A DNA stretch of 64,000 nt from Gryllus longicercus (GCA_038098605.1 JAZDUA010000322.1:1698675-1762674), one strand, 5' to 3'; positions 1 to 11,518 are shown, counted from the stretch's first letter. The notes: generated by a model not told the origin, from the sequence alone. Made by a program: numbers and translations.

Positions 1-844
1 ACCAATACAAAAATGATTATTTTGTAAATAAAATCTTTATCCTTTCTTTAAAATTGCTAATAACTAGCTAGTTGATTTACCAACTCCATCCAAGATATCA
101 ACATGATGAAATTTTGGATCTCCATTAGGATTATGTTCATCATTCAACTTATTACTTGAATCTTCCTAGCCATACATTACCCTACTGACATTAACATAAC
201 ATTTAATAGTCAGATATGTCTGTTGAGATGTAAATTTTGGTCGTCTATTATGATCACTACATGCTAATGGAGCATCATTTTTTTCATCTGCCTCTATATC
301 CATGTAGGATGTGGGATATATAATGGTTCTTAAAATCTAATACACACTTGAATAGTAGGCACCCTCATCTTATTTTTAGTAATAGCTGCTGTCTTTATTG
401 GTTATGTGTTACCATGAAAACAAAAATCATTCTGAGGAGCCACCGTTAATACCAATCTATTATCAGCAATTCCCTATCTAGGGACTGATTTAGTACAATG
501 ATTTTGGGGATGTTATGCAGTAGATAATACCACATTAACTCGATTCTTCACATTTTAGTTCATTATTCCAATTATTGTAGCAGCATTCATAACAATTCAT
601 CTATTATGTCTCCATCGAACAGGCTCAAATAATCCAATAGGAATTCATTGAAATCTACATAAAATTCAATTCCATCCACACAATACTTCCAAGGACATTA
701 TAGGATTTTTAATATTACTAATACTTTTAACTATTTTATCACTCGCAATCCCTTATTTATTAGGAGATCCTGACAATTGTACCGCAGCTAATCCTTTTGT
801 AAATCCAGTTCATATTCAACCTGAATGATATTTTCTATTTGCAG
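1..844 (+). pseudogene. Nuclear copy of mitochondrial cytochrome b (NUMT)
   Basis: Read with the invertebrate mitochondrial code (TGA=Trp, ATA=Met), the plus strand gives an almost continuous cytochrome b, from near the N terminus (P-M-Q-K, then KIANN near 50-64) to WYFLFA at about 826-844. Recognisable blocks are LVDLPTPS, NFGSPLGLC, HANGASFFFIC, FWGATVNTNLLSAIPYLG, TLTRFFTF, LLGDPDN and NPVHIQPEWYFLFA. In-frame stops (TAG at 65-67, TAG after FFTF) and substitutions such as PWKQKSFW for the usual PWGQMSFW show decay, so it is a nuclear insertion and not mitochondrial DNA. The copy starts at or before the window edge and lacks the last quarter of the gene. It ends exactly where an antisense LINE begins. 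Confidence 0.93.
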
Positions 845-2262
845 TATCCACAAAGTTAAAAAGGCATAGAATTAAAGAATCCATCAAATACAACTTAAGC
901 TTAGTTGGTAAAAATTTTCTAAGCAATTATCAAGTTCTCAATTGGACATATGCTGTTGAACATAGTTTAGATATGTCGATAAAACTTCCAGGATGAATCA
1001 AGAATTAAACCTCAATTATGTGTGGCATTGACAGTACATGTCTACCATCAATATCAATTGATATAATTCTGGTGTTACCATGATGTTCAGTAGGGTCCAT
1101 AATGATGAAAGGAGTTTTAGACTGATTTAAAACAAGACTGTTTAAATTTGACCACTCAGATTTTCATGCCTACCTCGAGGATACTCAGTGCTGAGTTAAA
1201 GTACTCTAGAGAGAATGCTAAGAATAGCTGGGTGTCATCAGCATGCGTATGAGGATAGTAGATGACAAGTCTAAATTATGCATATAAGCCACATATAAAT
1301 TAAAGCCGGTCAGACCCAAAATTGAGCCGTGTGGTACCCCTGACTTGATATGAATAGGTGCAGAAATTCTTTGGTCCCCTGCAGTGTTAGGTCGACTCTG
1401 TACTATATCAACCGAGTAACCGGTAAAGAATTTTATAGCGGAGTCGAAACAACCATTTGCTTTCAATTTAAGGATAAAATACCATGATTCATGGAATCGA
1501 AAGCCTTGGACTAGTCTGGAGAAACTACGGTAGAACAGTTGCCTTTATCAAAATTAGTTATAAACGGATAAACCACAAAGAAAAGTGCATTTAAAGCACT
1601 ATACTCGACTAAAATGCTGTTTGTTTCAGATAATTCTACAATTTTAGAGAGAAATGGAAGCATTGTGACTCAATAACTTGAGCTTGTTTGACTTTGAAAT
1701 AGATCTCATTAGTCCACCTTTCCAACCAATGGAAACTCTCCATTCGCAAATATGATTGATAATATGTACAAGAATATCGTGACAATAGAGAACACAGAAC
1801 AAGACCATTTGTCCATAAATACCATCACTAGCTACACCAGTCAACTTTAAACTTGTAGAACATATGAGGTGATAGGAGTTTATAGGTTTGAAATTGAATT
1901 CTATAATTGGGTCTACAATAGCATTCATGGTTGGATGTAATGCACCATCACTCTAAGTACTAGTAATAGGAACAGAATTTGCAAGGAAATCATTAATCAA
2001 ATCTGGGTCAGTCAGAAGATGTGAATCATTGTTAGATGATTGTCGGGGGGAGCAACACCATATGCTTTCAATTTGAACTGCTATTGCTCAGAATTATCTT
2101 ATTCTTATTTAATCGATTGATTACATAAATTGCGCAACTTCTTATAACACTCCCAAATCGCATCGATATGAGCATTGCAAGATCTGACTAGAGCTTTAAT
2201 ACCTTATATAATCTGTTAATTAAGGCAATTTTCTCTTTCTGGACTGTACCCATTCCATTAGA
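845..2262 (-). mobile_element. Degenerate non-LTR retrotransposon, linker and RT domain
   Basis: The minus strand carries pieces of a non-LTR reverse transcriptase in several frames. In order they are: an endonuclease-RT linker (SCNAHIDAIWECYKKLRNLC near 2190-2110); an RT N-terminal block (ASDGIYGQMVLFCVLYCHD, about 1835-1775); SKAFDSMNHGILS near 1510-1465 carrying the first catalytic Asp; SGVPHGSILG near 1350-1320; HADDTQLF near 1245-1220, the second catalytic motif; and a C-terminal thumb-like part (KLRKFLPTKLKLYLMDSLIL) reaching about 850. The style is CR1/jockey-like. Frameshifts and stops are numerous, so it is dead. The 5' endonuclease is missing, and the 3' end is cut where cytb sequence starts. 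Confidence 0.85.
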
Positions 2263-3496
2263 GCAAAAATGTTAAAAAAAATACAGAATGTAATCACTAA
2301 ATACTCCTTCCCCCGCCACCTTGGAATCTGTGTCCGGACACCCCAGGTCATCACTCCTAGGCATGTTGTCAGCAGAATGGGAGAAGTCCATAGGTATAGA
2401 ATGTGGATTTTTGCACAGTATCATACCTCTAATAATAAAGCGTATCCAGACACAAATATTAGTCTAGATAAGAGAGTGATCCAAAACTGTTGATGCGTCA
2501 ATTATTTTGGTATTCGTTATTAGAGACCAGATTTTTATGTAATTCCATGTCTATTTGTTTTTCTTCATACAGTTCTCAAAATTGTGATCTTGGAGAATCA
2601 TTGCTGTCATAACACAATATCCAATTTTTTCATTAAATTTTTAACAGATTTGGTATTATGCTAAATATGTATGGTTCCATATTTTGCTATTTTCTCAAAG
2701 TATTTTTTTTTTTTTTAGTCTATCAGTTTATTACTTTTAGTGCTTATTTTTTAAGAAACGTATTTTCGAAGAAGAAGAAGAAAAAAATTGTTTCTACATT
2801 TTTACTGTTAGTGTCTACGTGAAGTACGCTATTAGTATGTAAAGGCGCGGTTGAATATTTTCATAGTCTGGTGGCGGCATTTCATAGGCATTATTTTGAT
2901 GGTGGGAAATGCGCATCAGTAACTGAGATCGTTTTCACCTTCAGGAGTGAAAGCATCACTGACACTGCTTTTCATTACCTGTAACCTGAGAAACTTTGAC
3001 TATTGCTGACTTGTAACACTTCGATGAGAATGCTGCATGCTGCAGTAATTGTTTGCTGGTTGTAGAGAGCACTAGTTTGTACAATGGCTTCTATTGCTTA
3101 TAGTCTGGCTGCTAAATTACAATTGTGGATAGGAATAAATGAAGCTTTTACTACTGACGGGAAACTTTTTTAGGGCAAAGTGCATTTTAAAATTTGTTTA
3201 GGAAATGTTTTATAAATGGGATTTATAATTATTGTATTTTAATAACATATTTTGTTTGATTTTTCATATTTATTTCATATTTCAACTTTTCATTCTACAT
3301 ATTTTTCCAGTCTCTATTCATTATCATAAATTCTCCTGTTATGAAAAAGAGATGAATTATGCTACTGGAAGAAGAAGAGCAATGTGTGGAGGCATTTATC
3401 AAGTGTGTTGGTTGAAAAATATTCTGAAAGTCCATAAAGGTATTCAATCCATAAGTCTTCAGATTGCTGATATCAATTTTGAAATCATGTGTTAAA
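2263..3496. other. Interval without recognised gene
   Basis: There is a T run near 2702-2717 and a GAA-rich stretch near 2769-2787. Short open frames occur (for example 2269-2493 and 3232-3495), but none gives a protein I recognise. The missing 5' exons of the downstream LAS1 gene could lie here, but I could not identify them. Confidence 0.4.
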
Positions 3497-4494
3497 ATGT
3501 TCAAAGAGCTTTTTAAATATGTATTCGAAAAGCCTAAAACTGATAATTGGGACTTTTGTGCTGAGGGTGCAGGAGAAATCACCCGAGATCCTAATGACCC
3601 ATAGAGAATTGTCTATAAGATTCACAAACGGAAAGCTCACAAACTCAAAACTGGAAAAAGATTTTATCTTTAAGAGAAACTAATAGTGAAGGTCATCTCA
3701 TCTGGTGTTAGAGTTTGAGTGCAGTCCAAACTGTCCTGTCCCGCAACGCAATGTTGACAGCCAATTTTACAGAAGGATGCTTTGGATCTATATATTTAAT
3801 ATTCATGTTCATAACAATGATTCATCGTATTTCTACTGCCATGTGCAAATTCATTCTAGTAAAAATGGAAATTCAGTTGCCTCATTCTTGTATAACTGTT
3901 TAAAAAAGAACCTTAGTAAGTTTCCAGGAATCAAATTGCTAATATTACTTTCAGATGCTACAGGTGGACAAAACCACTGCACTGCAATAAAAAAAATTGT
4001 TCTTGGCTCGCAAATGTACTTCAAGTGGAAATATTTTTTTTTGTATCCTGTGCATGGACATTTTGTTAGGTGTGACCACCACTTTGGACTCATTCGGAAC
4101 ACAATAAAAAATTTGGACAGAATTGGATATACAACCCCATGGTTAAAAGCTATAGTTACCTGTCTGTCTATCTCCTTTTCAGCTTACTATGGACAAGGAT
4201 GTGATCAAGGAGTGGGAGACAGCTCTTGCCACCTTATTTTCTTCTGTTTCTTCTATTCTTAAATCTTCAAAATACAGAGTCAAAGAATATGTTATGATGA
4301 TGAAGTACACCATATCAGGTGGACCACTCTGCTCTAATTCATATGTGCCTTCATTCATCACATTTTCTTACATAAAAAGTAGCATTCAAGATCTGAAAGA
4401 CATTGACCTTAACGCTGTTCCTTTTGCTGGAGCCAGCAAACTGAAACAAAATCATGTTCGGTTCTTAATGAAATTCCTGTCAGCTGGACTGTGA
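3497..4494 (+). pseudogene. Broken transposon-derived gene with D...GQN core
   Basis: Reading from the ATG at 3497, one frame gives ELFKYVFEKPKTDNWDFC, an in-frame TAG near 3599, then YKIHKRKAHKLKTGKDF. After a frameshift, the frame from 3705 gives NVDSQFYRRMLWIYIFNIHV, LLILLSDATGGQN, FFLYPVHGHFVRCDHHFGLI and DRIGYTTPWLKAI. A further shift leads to MDKDVIKEWETALATLF and a C-terminal part ending at 4494. The order PK-TD-C, HKRKAH, SD..GGQN, GH...D..FGLI is typical of a multicopy arthropod transposon-derived family, which I believe corresponds to Pfam DUF7869 (from memory). One Cys of the usual TD.C..C motif is Trp here. At least two frameshifts and one stop make this copy non-functional. It lies on the same strand just upstream of LAS1, possibly in one of its introns. 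Confidence 0.7.
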
Positions 4495-4961
4495 ATTGAT
4501 AGAATTCATTCTTAATGAGCTTTAACAAGAATGATTTCGTGGACTAAAGCATTATTGTAATATAATAACTGCCTATTATTTATTGAACCATTGGTTATTT
4601 TTGGGGAAAAAAGCACATAACATATCATAAGTAAAAAATTCATAAAAATTGCAAATTTTCTATTTTATTTTAAAAAAAAGTTTAGTTCTAACCTAGAATA
4701 TATTGGGTGTTAAAAATAAGTTTGTAACCAGTGTTTGCAAGCTTGTTAAAATAATATATTCAACAATAAAATTTTTGATTACCTATTTTCCAGTTGTGCC
4801 ATCGACTCTTTTTCTGGAATAGACCTCGATTGAAGGATAAAACATGTTTGCTAGTCAGAATGCCTTTACGAATAAGAGAACAAGAGAAAATTTTCAAGAT
4901 ATTTTTGATTTACTTAATTTTCTTCTTTTCATTGCTTTTTATATTCATTTTTTCTTTTCAG

Positions 4962-5142
4962 ATTTTTAAATCATGTTTCCAATGTAGCAAAAGCAGTAGG
5001 TGATACAATGTATTCAATGGCTAGCAAATTGAATATCCCTAACTGGTTGGTGCTCCTGCGCCATGATAGTGCTCACAGTACTGCCTTGCCCTCGCTTGAA
5101 GTTCTTCGTATGGCAGTTAATTTTGCTCTAGAGTGGTTGAAT
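4962..5142 (+). CDS. LAS1L: LAS1 exon with HEPN active-site motif
   Basis: The acceptor is TTTCTTTTCAG ending at 4961 and the donor GTAAGT starts at 5143. After one carried-over base it encodes 60 residues starting FLNHVSNVAKAVGD, with RHDSAH at residues 33-38 of this part. The preceding exon must supply two bases of the first codon. The strong acceptor-like TTTTCCAG at 4792 could open that exon, but no GT occurs between about 4858 and 4961, and the frames after 4792 contain stops. Confidence 0.9.
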
Positions 5143-8100
5143 GTAAGTTTTGTTCATTTGTTCAGATTGTGTGCATAATTTGTTGATTGAGTCATTAGAC
5201 GTAGGCAATGGTTGTTGTGGGATGTTTGTAATATTTGCTTTTGTTTTTCTTACAGGAAAATTATTGGAAAGACATTGCAATTGCACCTGAACTTGTTGTC
5301 TCAAACACAGAACATTTTAGTGATAAGCGTGTCGAAGAATATTTGGATGTTTGGCAGGCTGTGAAAATGTATGAAATCAACAATTATAAGAATATAGATG
5401 ATATATCTGATGAGAAATTAAGGTAAGACACCCATCATGTTATTTGTCTTTACGTTACTGTGTACTTCTTATAGAGAAAGGAATGTAATGCAGCAAGAAA
5501 GTGTTGATGTTTTAACAGAAAAACACATATTGATATACTTTTCGTCTGATACCATAAAAAGTATTGGAATGGCATTGATACGATATGCAAACCCTGTATT
5601 AGCTCCAGAAAATTGAAATGGCCATTCAAATCAGCCTTTCATCCTGAAATATTTGGATTGTACATAGATGAAACTACCTTACATTTAGCAAAATATAGCA
5701 TTCCCATGTCTTCCCTTCCCTATTTATCATCCTTTAGCTCTTCCAGGCTGATCTTTGTGCAACATTCGGTGCAGTGACAAGACCTGGGAGTTAAATTGCT
5801 AAATCAACATGGCTAGTGGCTGACACTGACCGGAGGAAAATTCTAGTAGCTGTGTGCCCTGATCACTTTTTTTTTTTTGTGGTTTTTCCAACCAATTGTA
5901 GGTGAATGCTGGAACTGTACCTTTACAAAGGGTCCACAGGCCTTGTGCAAAATGTTTCTTCCTCTCCCCTTTGACATTCTTTACATTCTTTACATGCACT
6001 GCACTACCACATGTTGAAAGAACAGTCCTGCACTTAGAACTTGTCTCAGCGAGTCTTAAACTCATCGAAATCACATGGAAAGATTACATGAAATCACATG
6101 GAAAGCAACAGATTACATTAAGAGAAAAAAACCTCTATCTTTAATACTTTAGTTGTATGAACACACTGAAAAAAAAATTGAATTTGTGCAATTTTCGAAA
6201 AATCAAATTTTAAACAAACGTGAGGCCTGTACCATCTCTTAAGCGTCTTTTGCACTATGTGTTAGAGAATTTTTTCTTCTACGTTTAGCAGCCGAATTTA
6301 TCCACTTTTCGTTACAGTTTTTCCCCCGAAAAATCGTGTTTTTTGTTGGAAAATCACAAGATACGCCAAAGTAAATTGCAGTTCAGAGCAGAGCTCTAAA
6401 AACTTTCCACAGCACTACTAATGGCAAAAGTTCACATTGGGAAACTTTGATGACTGAAGTGACTGGCCATGGAGCGAATGCAATGATGATGCTAGACCAA
6501 GTAGTTCTCCAATCACTCAACAAATGTCATCACTATACACAGGCTAAGACCTTGCAATCTCATATTTCTACCCTATCTCATATTCCTACCTCTTTTGCTT
6601 CTACTTCATCGAAATTCATAACCCCCCCCCAGTTCTGTGACAGATACTTGCTTTTTGGTAAATGTTTAGGAAATGTATTTCAAAATTATTTTAACTGTGT
6701 GCAAAGTTGCATTCATTGTAGATTAAAACATGAAAAAGGAGTAACAGCAGGTTATTTATGTTTGTGTGCAGAATATTGAAATAAACTATTTAGAACCACA
6801 TGATAATGCTCAATATAATGATCTTATAATAATATCAAAAAATCCCACTTTCATATCATTTTTTTTTAAATTACTATTATTTTTTTTTATTTATTTATTT
6901 CACAGGCTCCTTGTAATGCAATTACTGCATAAAAAAATTGAACCGCATACCAAAGAAAGTGATATATGGAAAGAAAATACTGGTATGTTGAAGAACATTA
7001 TTAAACGTGTAAGAGACAAATTGTTCCAAGCTATCAAGGCAGATCATTCCAAATTAGAAAAGTTACTTGCATTAATACTGGAAAGCGAGTCATTCATACC
7101 ACCAGTCAAATTTCTTATTGATGGAAATCAAGAAGGTAAAAAAAAGATAGTAGTTTTAAACACTTAATTTAATCTTGTAAGATAGTTTTCATTTGAAGCA
7201 TTTTTCAACTATTGACATTATTTCTGTTCTACTTTTAAAGGATCTTCTAAATAAACTTTTGAATTTGTTTTATCGGAATGCTTATACAGTATCAAGAATC
7301 TCATTTGAAATTACTGACTTAATGTAATTTTTGGTGAATTTTCAGAATTAACAAATGAGACAATATTGCATTGGCTTTGCCAGTTTTGGCAGGACTTTTT
7401 AATACCGCTTCAAGAAGATTTTGGCTTGTTTCCTACATTGGTACACAAATTGATCATTCTTTTAAAAGAAGAGAAATGTAAACACCGCCAATTAATCATG
7501 GCACTGTGGATTAATCAGCTTTGTGTTAGCATGGCAAAATCTCAGGCCATTATGGCAAAAGTATCACCACACAATATAATTGAATTAGATAAGGACACTC
7601 GAATGAAAAGAGCAGACACATTAAAGCCAAAAATAGATGTACCTGTAAAAGTCATTCAAAAATTTAACAAGCAAAATGTTCATTTAAAAGATGGATTTCT
7701 TGCCTTAATTAATGACCCTAAGGGAAATTCATGTCCAGTGGCCGATGTGAAATTTGCTGTTCTTAATCCAAATGAATTTACAACACTGTTTCTATCAAGG
7801 TGAGTGTTTATTACTGTACATATTTTAACTTATTATTAACCCGTTTGCGTTGAAGAAGGGTAGATCCCATCCAGGAGCTTCATAAGGCATTGTGGCAAAA
7901 GAAAGGTCTATCCTTGGTTTTGAATCCAAATAATTTTAAAATTATTTCTGTGGAAATAATCATGCAATATGTGCTCAAAGGGTACCTCCAGGATAAGATG
8001 GTAAAAAGTACCTTAAACCAAATGACATGGGAGTAGTTACACTACAACTCTGAGATAAAATTAATATTGTTAAAAGGTTAATATTGTTAATTGTTACTAT

Positions 8101-11100
8101 TGTTAGGCCCTATTCCAATACCCACACTATATACAGCTAAAACCTGTTGTTGTTTTTTTATCACTATTTTATGTGATTCAAAAATAAGAAAAACATTTTT
8201 GATATTTTATCAGTACCAAAATCAAATGCAAAAAAAAAAATTAAAAAATAATTAATTTTTACTGCGTCTTAACACCCTAGTACAGGCTCAAAAAATCTCA
8301 AAAGTTCCTCTCACAACACAAATTTTTCTGATTTTTTCCTACTGCCGAACTGTAGTTAAAAAATAAAAAAAAAATTTAAAAAATTTACCATTTCCCTGCA
8401 TTTAAAACACCATGACTTTAAATATACATTGAAAGTGATTGCAACAGTTCTATGCATTTATTTTTGAGTTTATTATTCACTTGTACGCATTGTTGTATCA
8501 CACAGTAAGTAATATTTTGACTTTGAATATAGTTACACTTTATCATCAATATATTATGTAAAGCTTTATAATCATTTGTATATCATACACTAAGGAAAGA
8601 TGATTTCTCTTAAGCATCCTTTATGCTATCTAAGGTTCACATTCAATTAAAAAATGTTGTGTTGTTTTTAAGAAAAAAATGGTATAAAGAAAATAAAAAT
8701 TGTCACAAAACTTCACACAAAATATTCATGTTTTTGAAAATTAAATGTGACATAATTTTTAGATCTGTTGTTCATGAACATATTTCATTAAGAAAATAGT
8801 TTATTTTCATAATTTTAGTTGGCTGGTCAAGATGGCCGAGATCATTAGGGCAGTAGTGCCATAGCTATCTCAGACCAGAAGACCGCGGGTTCGAGTCTGT
8901 CGCAGGCATGGGTGTATTTGTGTATGTCTATATATGTGTGCCATCCTTTCATCCCTCACTATCATCATCATCATCTCCTCACCATCTCATTATTCATACC
9001 GTCAGGGCTAACAACCGGGATTCAGCAAAATACTGATCACCCCAGATAAACGTACTTTCACCTGCTGAAGCAGGATGCACGCATGATCAGAGTTTGCCTA
9101 TATACGGAAAAAAAATTGTAGTTGCGGGAAGACGCCGAAAAAATGTGAATTTTTTTCAATTTTCAAAAGATAGTTTTCAATGAACGTGATAAGTCCTGTA
9201 TTGTGTGGTGAGTGCCAGGGTCCATGTATCATAACAAAAATGTTTGTGTGAAAATGGCAGTGTCACCAACATTGTGGAAAAGTATTTCAGAGACCACAAT
9301 TTCGGGTCTTCTTTGACAAACCTTTTATGAGGAATAGTTTACATTTAGAAAAAAAATTTACTTTCATCATTGAAGGTTTAAAAGAAAGCAGCATTATATA
9401 ATCATCTATTTAAGAGCAAAAATTTAATGGCATCAGTCCCTAGCACAAGGGACAATCTAAGCATTAAAATTTTAATTAATGCAACCCTGTCAGCCATATC
9501 CCTTTCTTTACCCATCTGAGTGTATTAATATTTTTTGTTGTTTGTTGCAAATTTTAATTCTTCATTATTTTTAGTTTACTGAATGTTGCAAATCCAGTGA
9601 TACCGGATACTTCAAAGTGTCTTCTAAAAGAATTACTTTCTATTTGGATGGAACCTACAGATTCACGTACTGTTAAATCCAATAAAGTTATTCACACAGT
9701 AGAAGACTTGTACAAAATAAGTGGAAAAGGAGTACCTAAAAAATTTTTTTTTGGAGAAAATATTGGTGAAAAATCAGAATCATTGGAGTATGCTTCAGGT
9801 AATTGTTTCATTATTTTCAACCTTCAGTGTGGAATGCTGTGTCTTGAGAGGACATGTTGTTTCAACTCTCCTTATTTATGTCCTGGGAGGTTCCCTTCCT
9901 TGGTGGGATGCCATGTGGAGCCGGAGGGTTCACTTACTTAGATACTTGGGGCTGGCCACCTGCTACCTTAATAGCACATACAGGATCTTACCTTTTATCT
10001 GCAATGGAATGCTACCACATTCTACCAAGGCTCTGCATTGAAGGGGTCCTTTTATACACATGAAGTTAAATTGAAATTATGGCAAATTCCCTTCTCTCTC
10101 ATGCTTCGACTTAATGAAAGTCTTTATGCTTTTTAAGAAGTATGACATAATATATCAAATTTCCTAGTAGGTTCTGGATGTTTAATGTAAATATAAATCT
10201 TCATTGGAACTTAATAATGCCTCTAAACTTTGTCACTCCATCCTAATCACTTAAAAATTTGAAAACTTCGGTCTCAACCTAAGAAGATAAGCATAGGTTA
10301 GAACACACTAATTATTTATGACTGTAGCAGCAAAAGTTGCTCAACTGATGAGGGACATCTTAAAGATTCCTATAAAACAATTGAATTAAAGAACTGTAAT
10401 GAAAAGGAATAAAGTATGCTTAAAATAGCTTTCTATAGACATCACTGCAATCGGAAATACACGTTGATGCTTTGCTTATTTGTTGGAGTTTTAAAAAATA
10501 CTGTCAAAATAATTATTAGGTTGTAGTGTACCAGCCCCTAGTTCATTTAATCAACAAATCAATTTAGATTGTGGAATTTCAGGATATCGACTTCACTTGA
10601 GCAAGGAACATTTGCCTAAAATCTCCAGTGAATTGTATTACTTCTATGAACAGTGGAACATAAATTAATTCTGGATCTTTAACTTCATAATGTGTCTTAG
10701 TTCATAGTGTACAGATGAATGCTGGAGCTGGAAATTGAATTTGTAGGATCATCGAAATCAATATCACATTCTTCATATAAATGCTCTATCAGAATTGGAA
10801 CAAAATTTTCTTTTTAAATCACTTACGTGAAAACACACAATACCATGAGGCAACACTGTTTCAACCACTGAATTATGTATCACAAAACACTGCAAAAAGA
10901 ACTTAAGAAACATGTGTTTTATGTAGTGACAATGAATCCAACTACAAGCCTACATGCTGTGCGTGTGGTGTCGGTCAATCACTCTCATTCTCTCCCCCCT
11001 TCACTCTCTCTCTCTATCCCCCTTCACTATCTCTTACTGTAATGTATCTACTCAAAATTTAAACTATGATCTTTTTGTTAAACTTCATAGTAGTACTGAT

Positions 11101-11518
11101 AATTGGTAGCACTTTACAAAGATTAAGTTGTGTATATTGGATCACACAATGTCTTTTTTCAGTGTCACATTACTTCTGGTAATGGATGAGTGTTTGGTAT
11201 TCAGTAATGTTTTGTTTGTTCTTTTCTTCTCCAGAGTATGATTGGGCCACCTGCCCTCTTGGAATCCTGCCTTGGCAAAAGGATTCATGCGTTGAATTGG
11301 TTATGCCCTCTCATATTTCGTGGACATTGTTTGTAGAGAATGTTAAGGGTTCAGAGGTGCTCAAAAAAACATTTGTTCTCTCACCATATGTTCAAGAAAA
11401 AGTAAATTGGCCTGCAGTTGCAAAAAACATTTCCTTAGTCAATGCCAAAAGAAAGTTAAAGAAAATTAAAGCAAAGAAGCTGAAAAAAGCAGCACGATTG
11501 CACCTGCAAAAAACATAG
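4962..11518 (+). CDS. LAS1L: LAS1-like ribosome-biogenesis endonuclease, six exons, 5' part missing
   Basis: The exons are 4962-5142, 5256-5422, 6906-7135, 7346-7799, 9575-9798 and 11235-11518. Every junction has AG/GT sites, and the codon phases join exactly (phases 0, 2, 1, 2, 1) into one 512-residue frame ending at TAG 11516-11518. The first exon carries the conserved LAS1 block NIPNWLVLLRHDSAH followed by LPSLEVLR...FALEWLNENYW. RHDSAH matches the RxxxxH HEPN nuclease motif of LAS1. The last exon has WATCPLGILPWQ, the conserved C-terminal LAS1 motif, and then a Lys-rich tail (KRKLKKIKAKKLKKAAR) that looks like a nuclear or nucleolar signal. Known LAS1 partners with the Grc3/NOL9 kinase to cut pre-rRNA in ITS2. 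Exons for roughly the first 60-90 residues, with the start codon, are not identified. No coding break is seen in the six exons, so the gene is probably functional. Confidence 0.9.
5256..5422 (+). CDS. LAS1L: LAS1 exon, second identified
   Basis: Opens after TTTTTCTTACAG and continues WLN|ENYWKDIAIAPE, completing the conserved tryptophan-rich end of the LAS1 HEPN domain. It ends DISDEKLR with donor AAG|GTAAGA, leaving two bases (AG) of an Arg codon. Confidence 0.9.
5423..6905 (+). other. LAS1 intron, with repeat remnant
   Basis: A 1.48-kb intron. From about 6160 to 6420 it holds a diverged copy of the dispersed repeat described at 15500-16160: AACAAACGTGAGGCCTGTACC near 6217, then TCTTAAGCGTC near 6236, followed by GAAAAATC-rich sequence. 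Open frames at 5902-6144 and 6447-6779 look like chance frames. Confidence 0.6.
6160..6420 (+). repeat. Dispersed repeat copy in LAS1 intron
   Basis: Shares with the array at 15500-16160 the ordered elements TTTTCGAAAAATCA, AACGTGAGGCCTGTACC, CTTAAGCGTC and an AT-rich tail with GAAAAATCG. Divergence is high, so the exact ends are uncertain. Confidence 0.6.
6906..7135 (+). CDS. LAS1L: LAS1 exon, third identified
   Basis: Opens after a T-rich tract ending CACAG. Its first base completes the Arg codon, then LLVMQLLHKKIEPHTKES. It is a mainly helical, Lys/Glu-rich middle segment (RVRDKLFQAIKADHSKLEKL) that ends GNQE with donor G|GTAAAA. Confidence 0.88.
7346..7799 (+). CDS. LAS1L: LAS1 exon, fourth and largest identified
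   Basis: Opens after TTTTCAG, with AA completing a Glu codon. It encodes about 151 residues (LTNETILHWLCQFWQDFL ... FTTLFLS), a helical middle region that is poorly conserved in the family. WLCQFWQDFL resembles the SQFWQPLL stretch of vertebrate LAS1L. The donor is AAG|GTGAGT. Confidence 0.88.
8590..9400 (+). repeat. Dispersed repeat interrupted by a SINE
   Basis: The left part (about 8590-8821) matches the unit at 15543-15780: CTCTTAAGCATCCTTTATG, CTATCTAAGGTT, and AACATATTTCATTA, then CATAATTTTAGTTG. The right part (9116-9400) continues TTGTAGTTGCGGGAAGACGC and AATGAACGTGATAAGTCCTG, matching the start of the next unit at 15770-15850. Removing 8822-9118 restores a continuous repeat. Confidence 0.65.
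8822..9115 (+). mobile_element. tRNA-derived SINE
   Basis: An internal Pol III promoter is visible: A-box-like TGGCCGAGATC at 8833-8843 and a good B box GGTTCGAGTCT at 8888-8898. A non-tRNA body follows, with a short ATC microsatellite near 8960-8974, and an A-rich end near 9107-9115. The bases TAGTTG flank it on both sides (8816-8821 and 9119-9124), a probable short target duplication. The inserted unit is about 290 bp and on the LAS1 sense strand. Confidence 0.8.
9575..9798 (+). CDS. LAS1L: LAS1 exon, fifth identified
   Basis: Opens after ATTTTTAG. The first T completes a Ser codon, then LLNVANPVIPDTSKCLL ... ESLEYAS. The donor is CAG|GTAATT. The open frame continues past the donor by chance. 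Confidence 0.87.
9799..11234 (+). other. Last LAS1 intron
   Basis: A 1.44-kb AT-rich intron with a pyrimidine-rich stretch at 10981-11035. I recognise no element or gene in it. Confidence 0.5.
10981..11035. repeat. CT-rich low-complexity tract
   Basis: Runs of TC dinucleotides and C tracts in the last LAS1 intron, about 200 bp before the terminal exon. Confidence 0.7.
11235..11518 (+). CDS. LAS1L: LAS1 terminal exon
   Basis: Opens after TTCTTCTCCAG, with AG completing Glu, then YDWATCPLGILPWQKDSC. It ends with a very basic tail and TAG at 11516-11518. The CPLGILPWQ block is the family's C-terminal signature. Confidence 0.92.

Larger units (their letters stand above)
7800..9574 (+). other. 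LAS1 intron holding a dispersed repeat split by a SINE
   Basis: A 1.77-kb intron. A dispersed repeat of the 15500-16160 type covers about 8590-8821 and resumes at about 9116-9400. A tRNA-derived SINE sits between them. The rest, 7800-8590, is AT-rich with no gene seen. Confidence 0.6.

Noticed and set aside
2269..2493. 74-residue open frame
   Set aside because: No recognisable domain, no splice or promoter context, and it lies between decayed elements.
4793..4855. Additional LAS1 exon
   Set aside because: The acceptor is good and some residues are suggestive, but no single frame is open with a usable donor that would join in phase to 4962.
8822..8905. Functional tRNA gene
   Set aside because: Pol III boxes are present, but no cloverleaf with a paired acceptor stem is visible, and a SINE body and A-rich tail follow.
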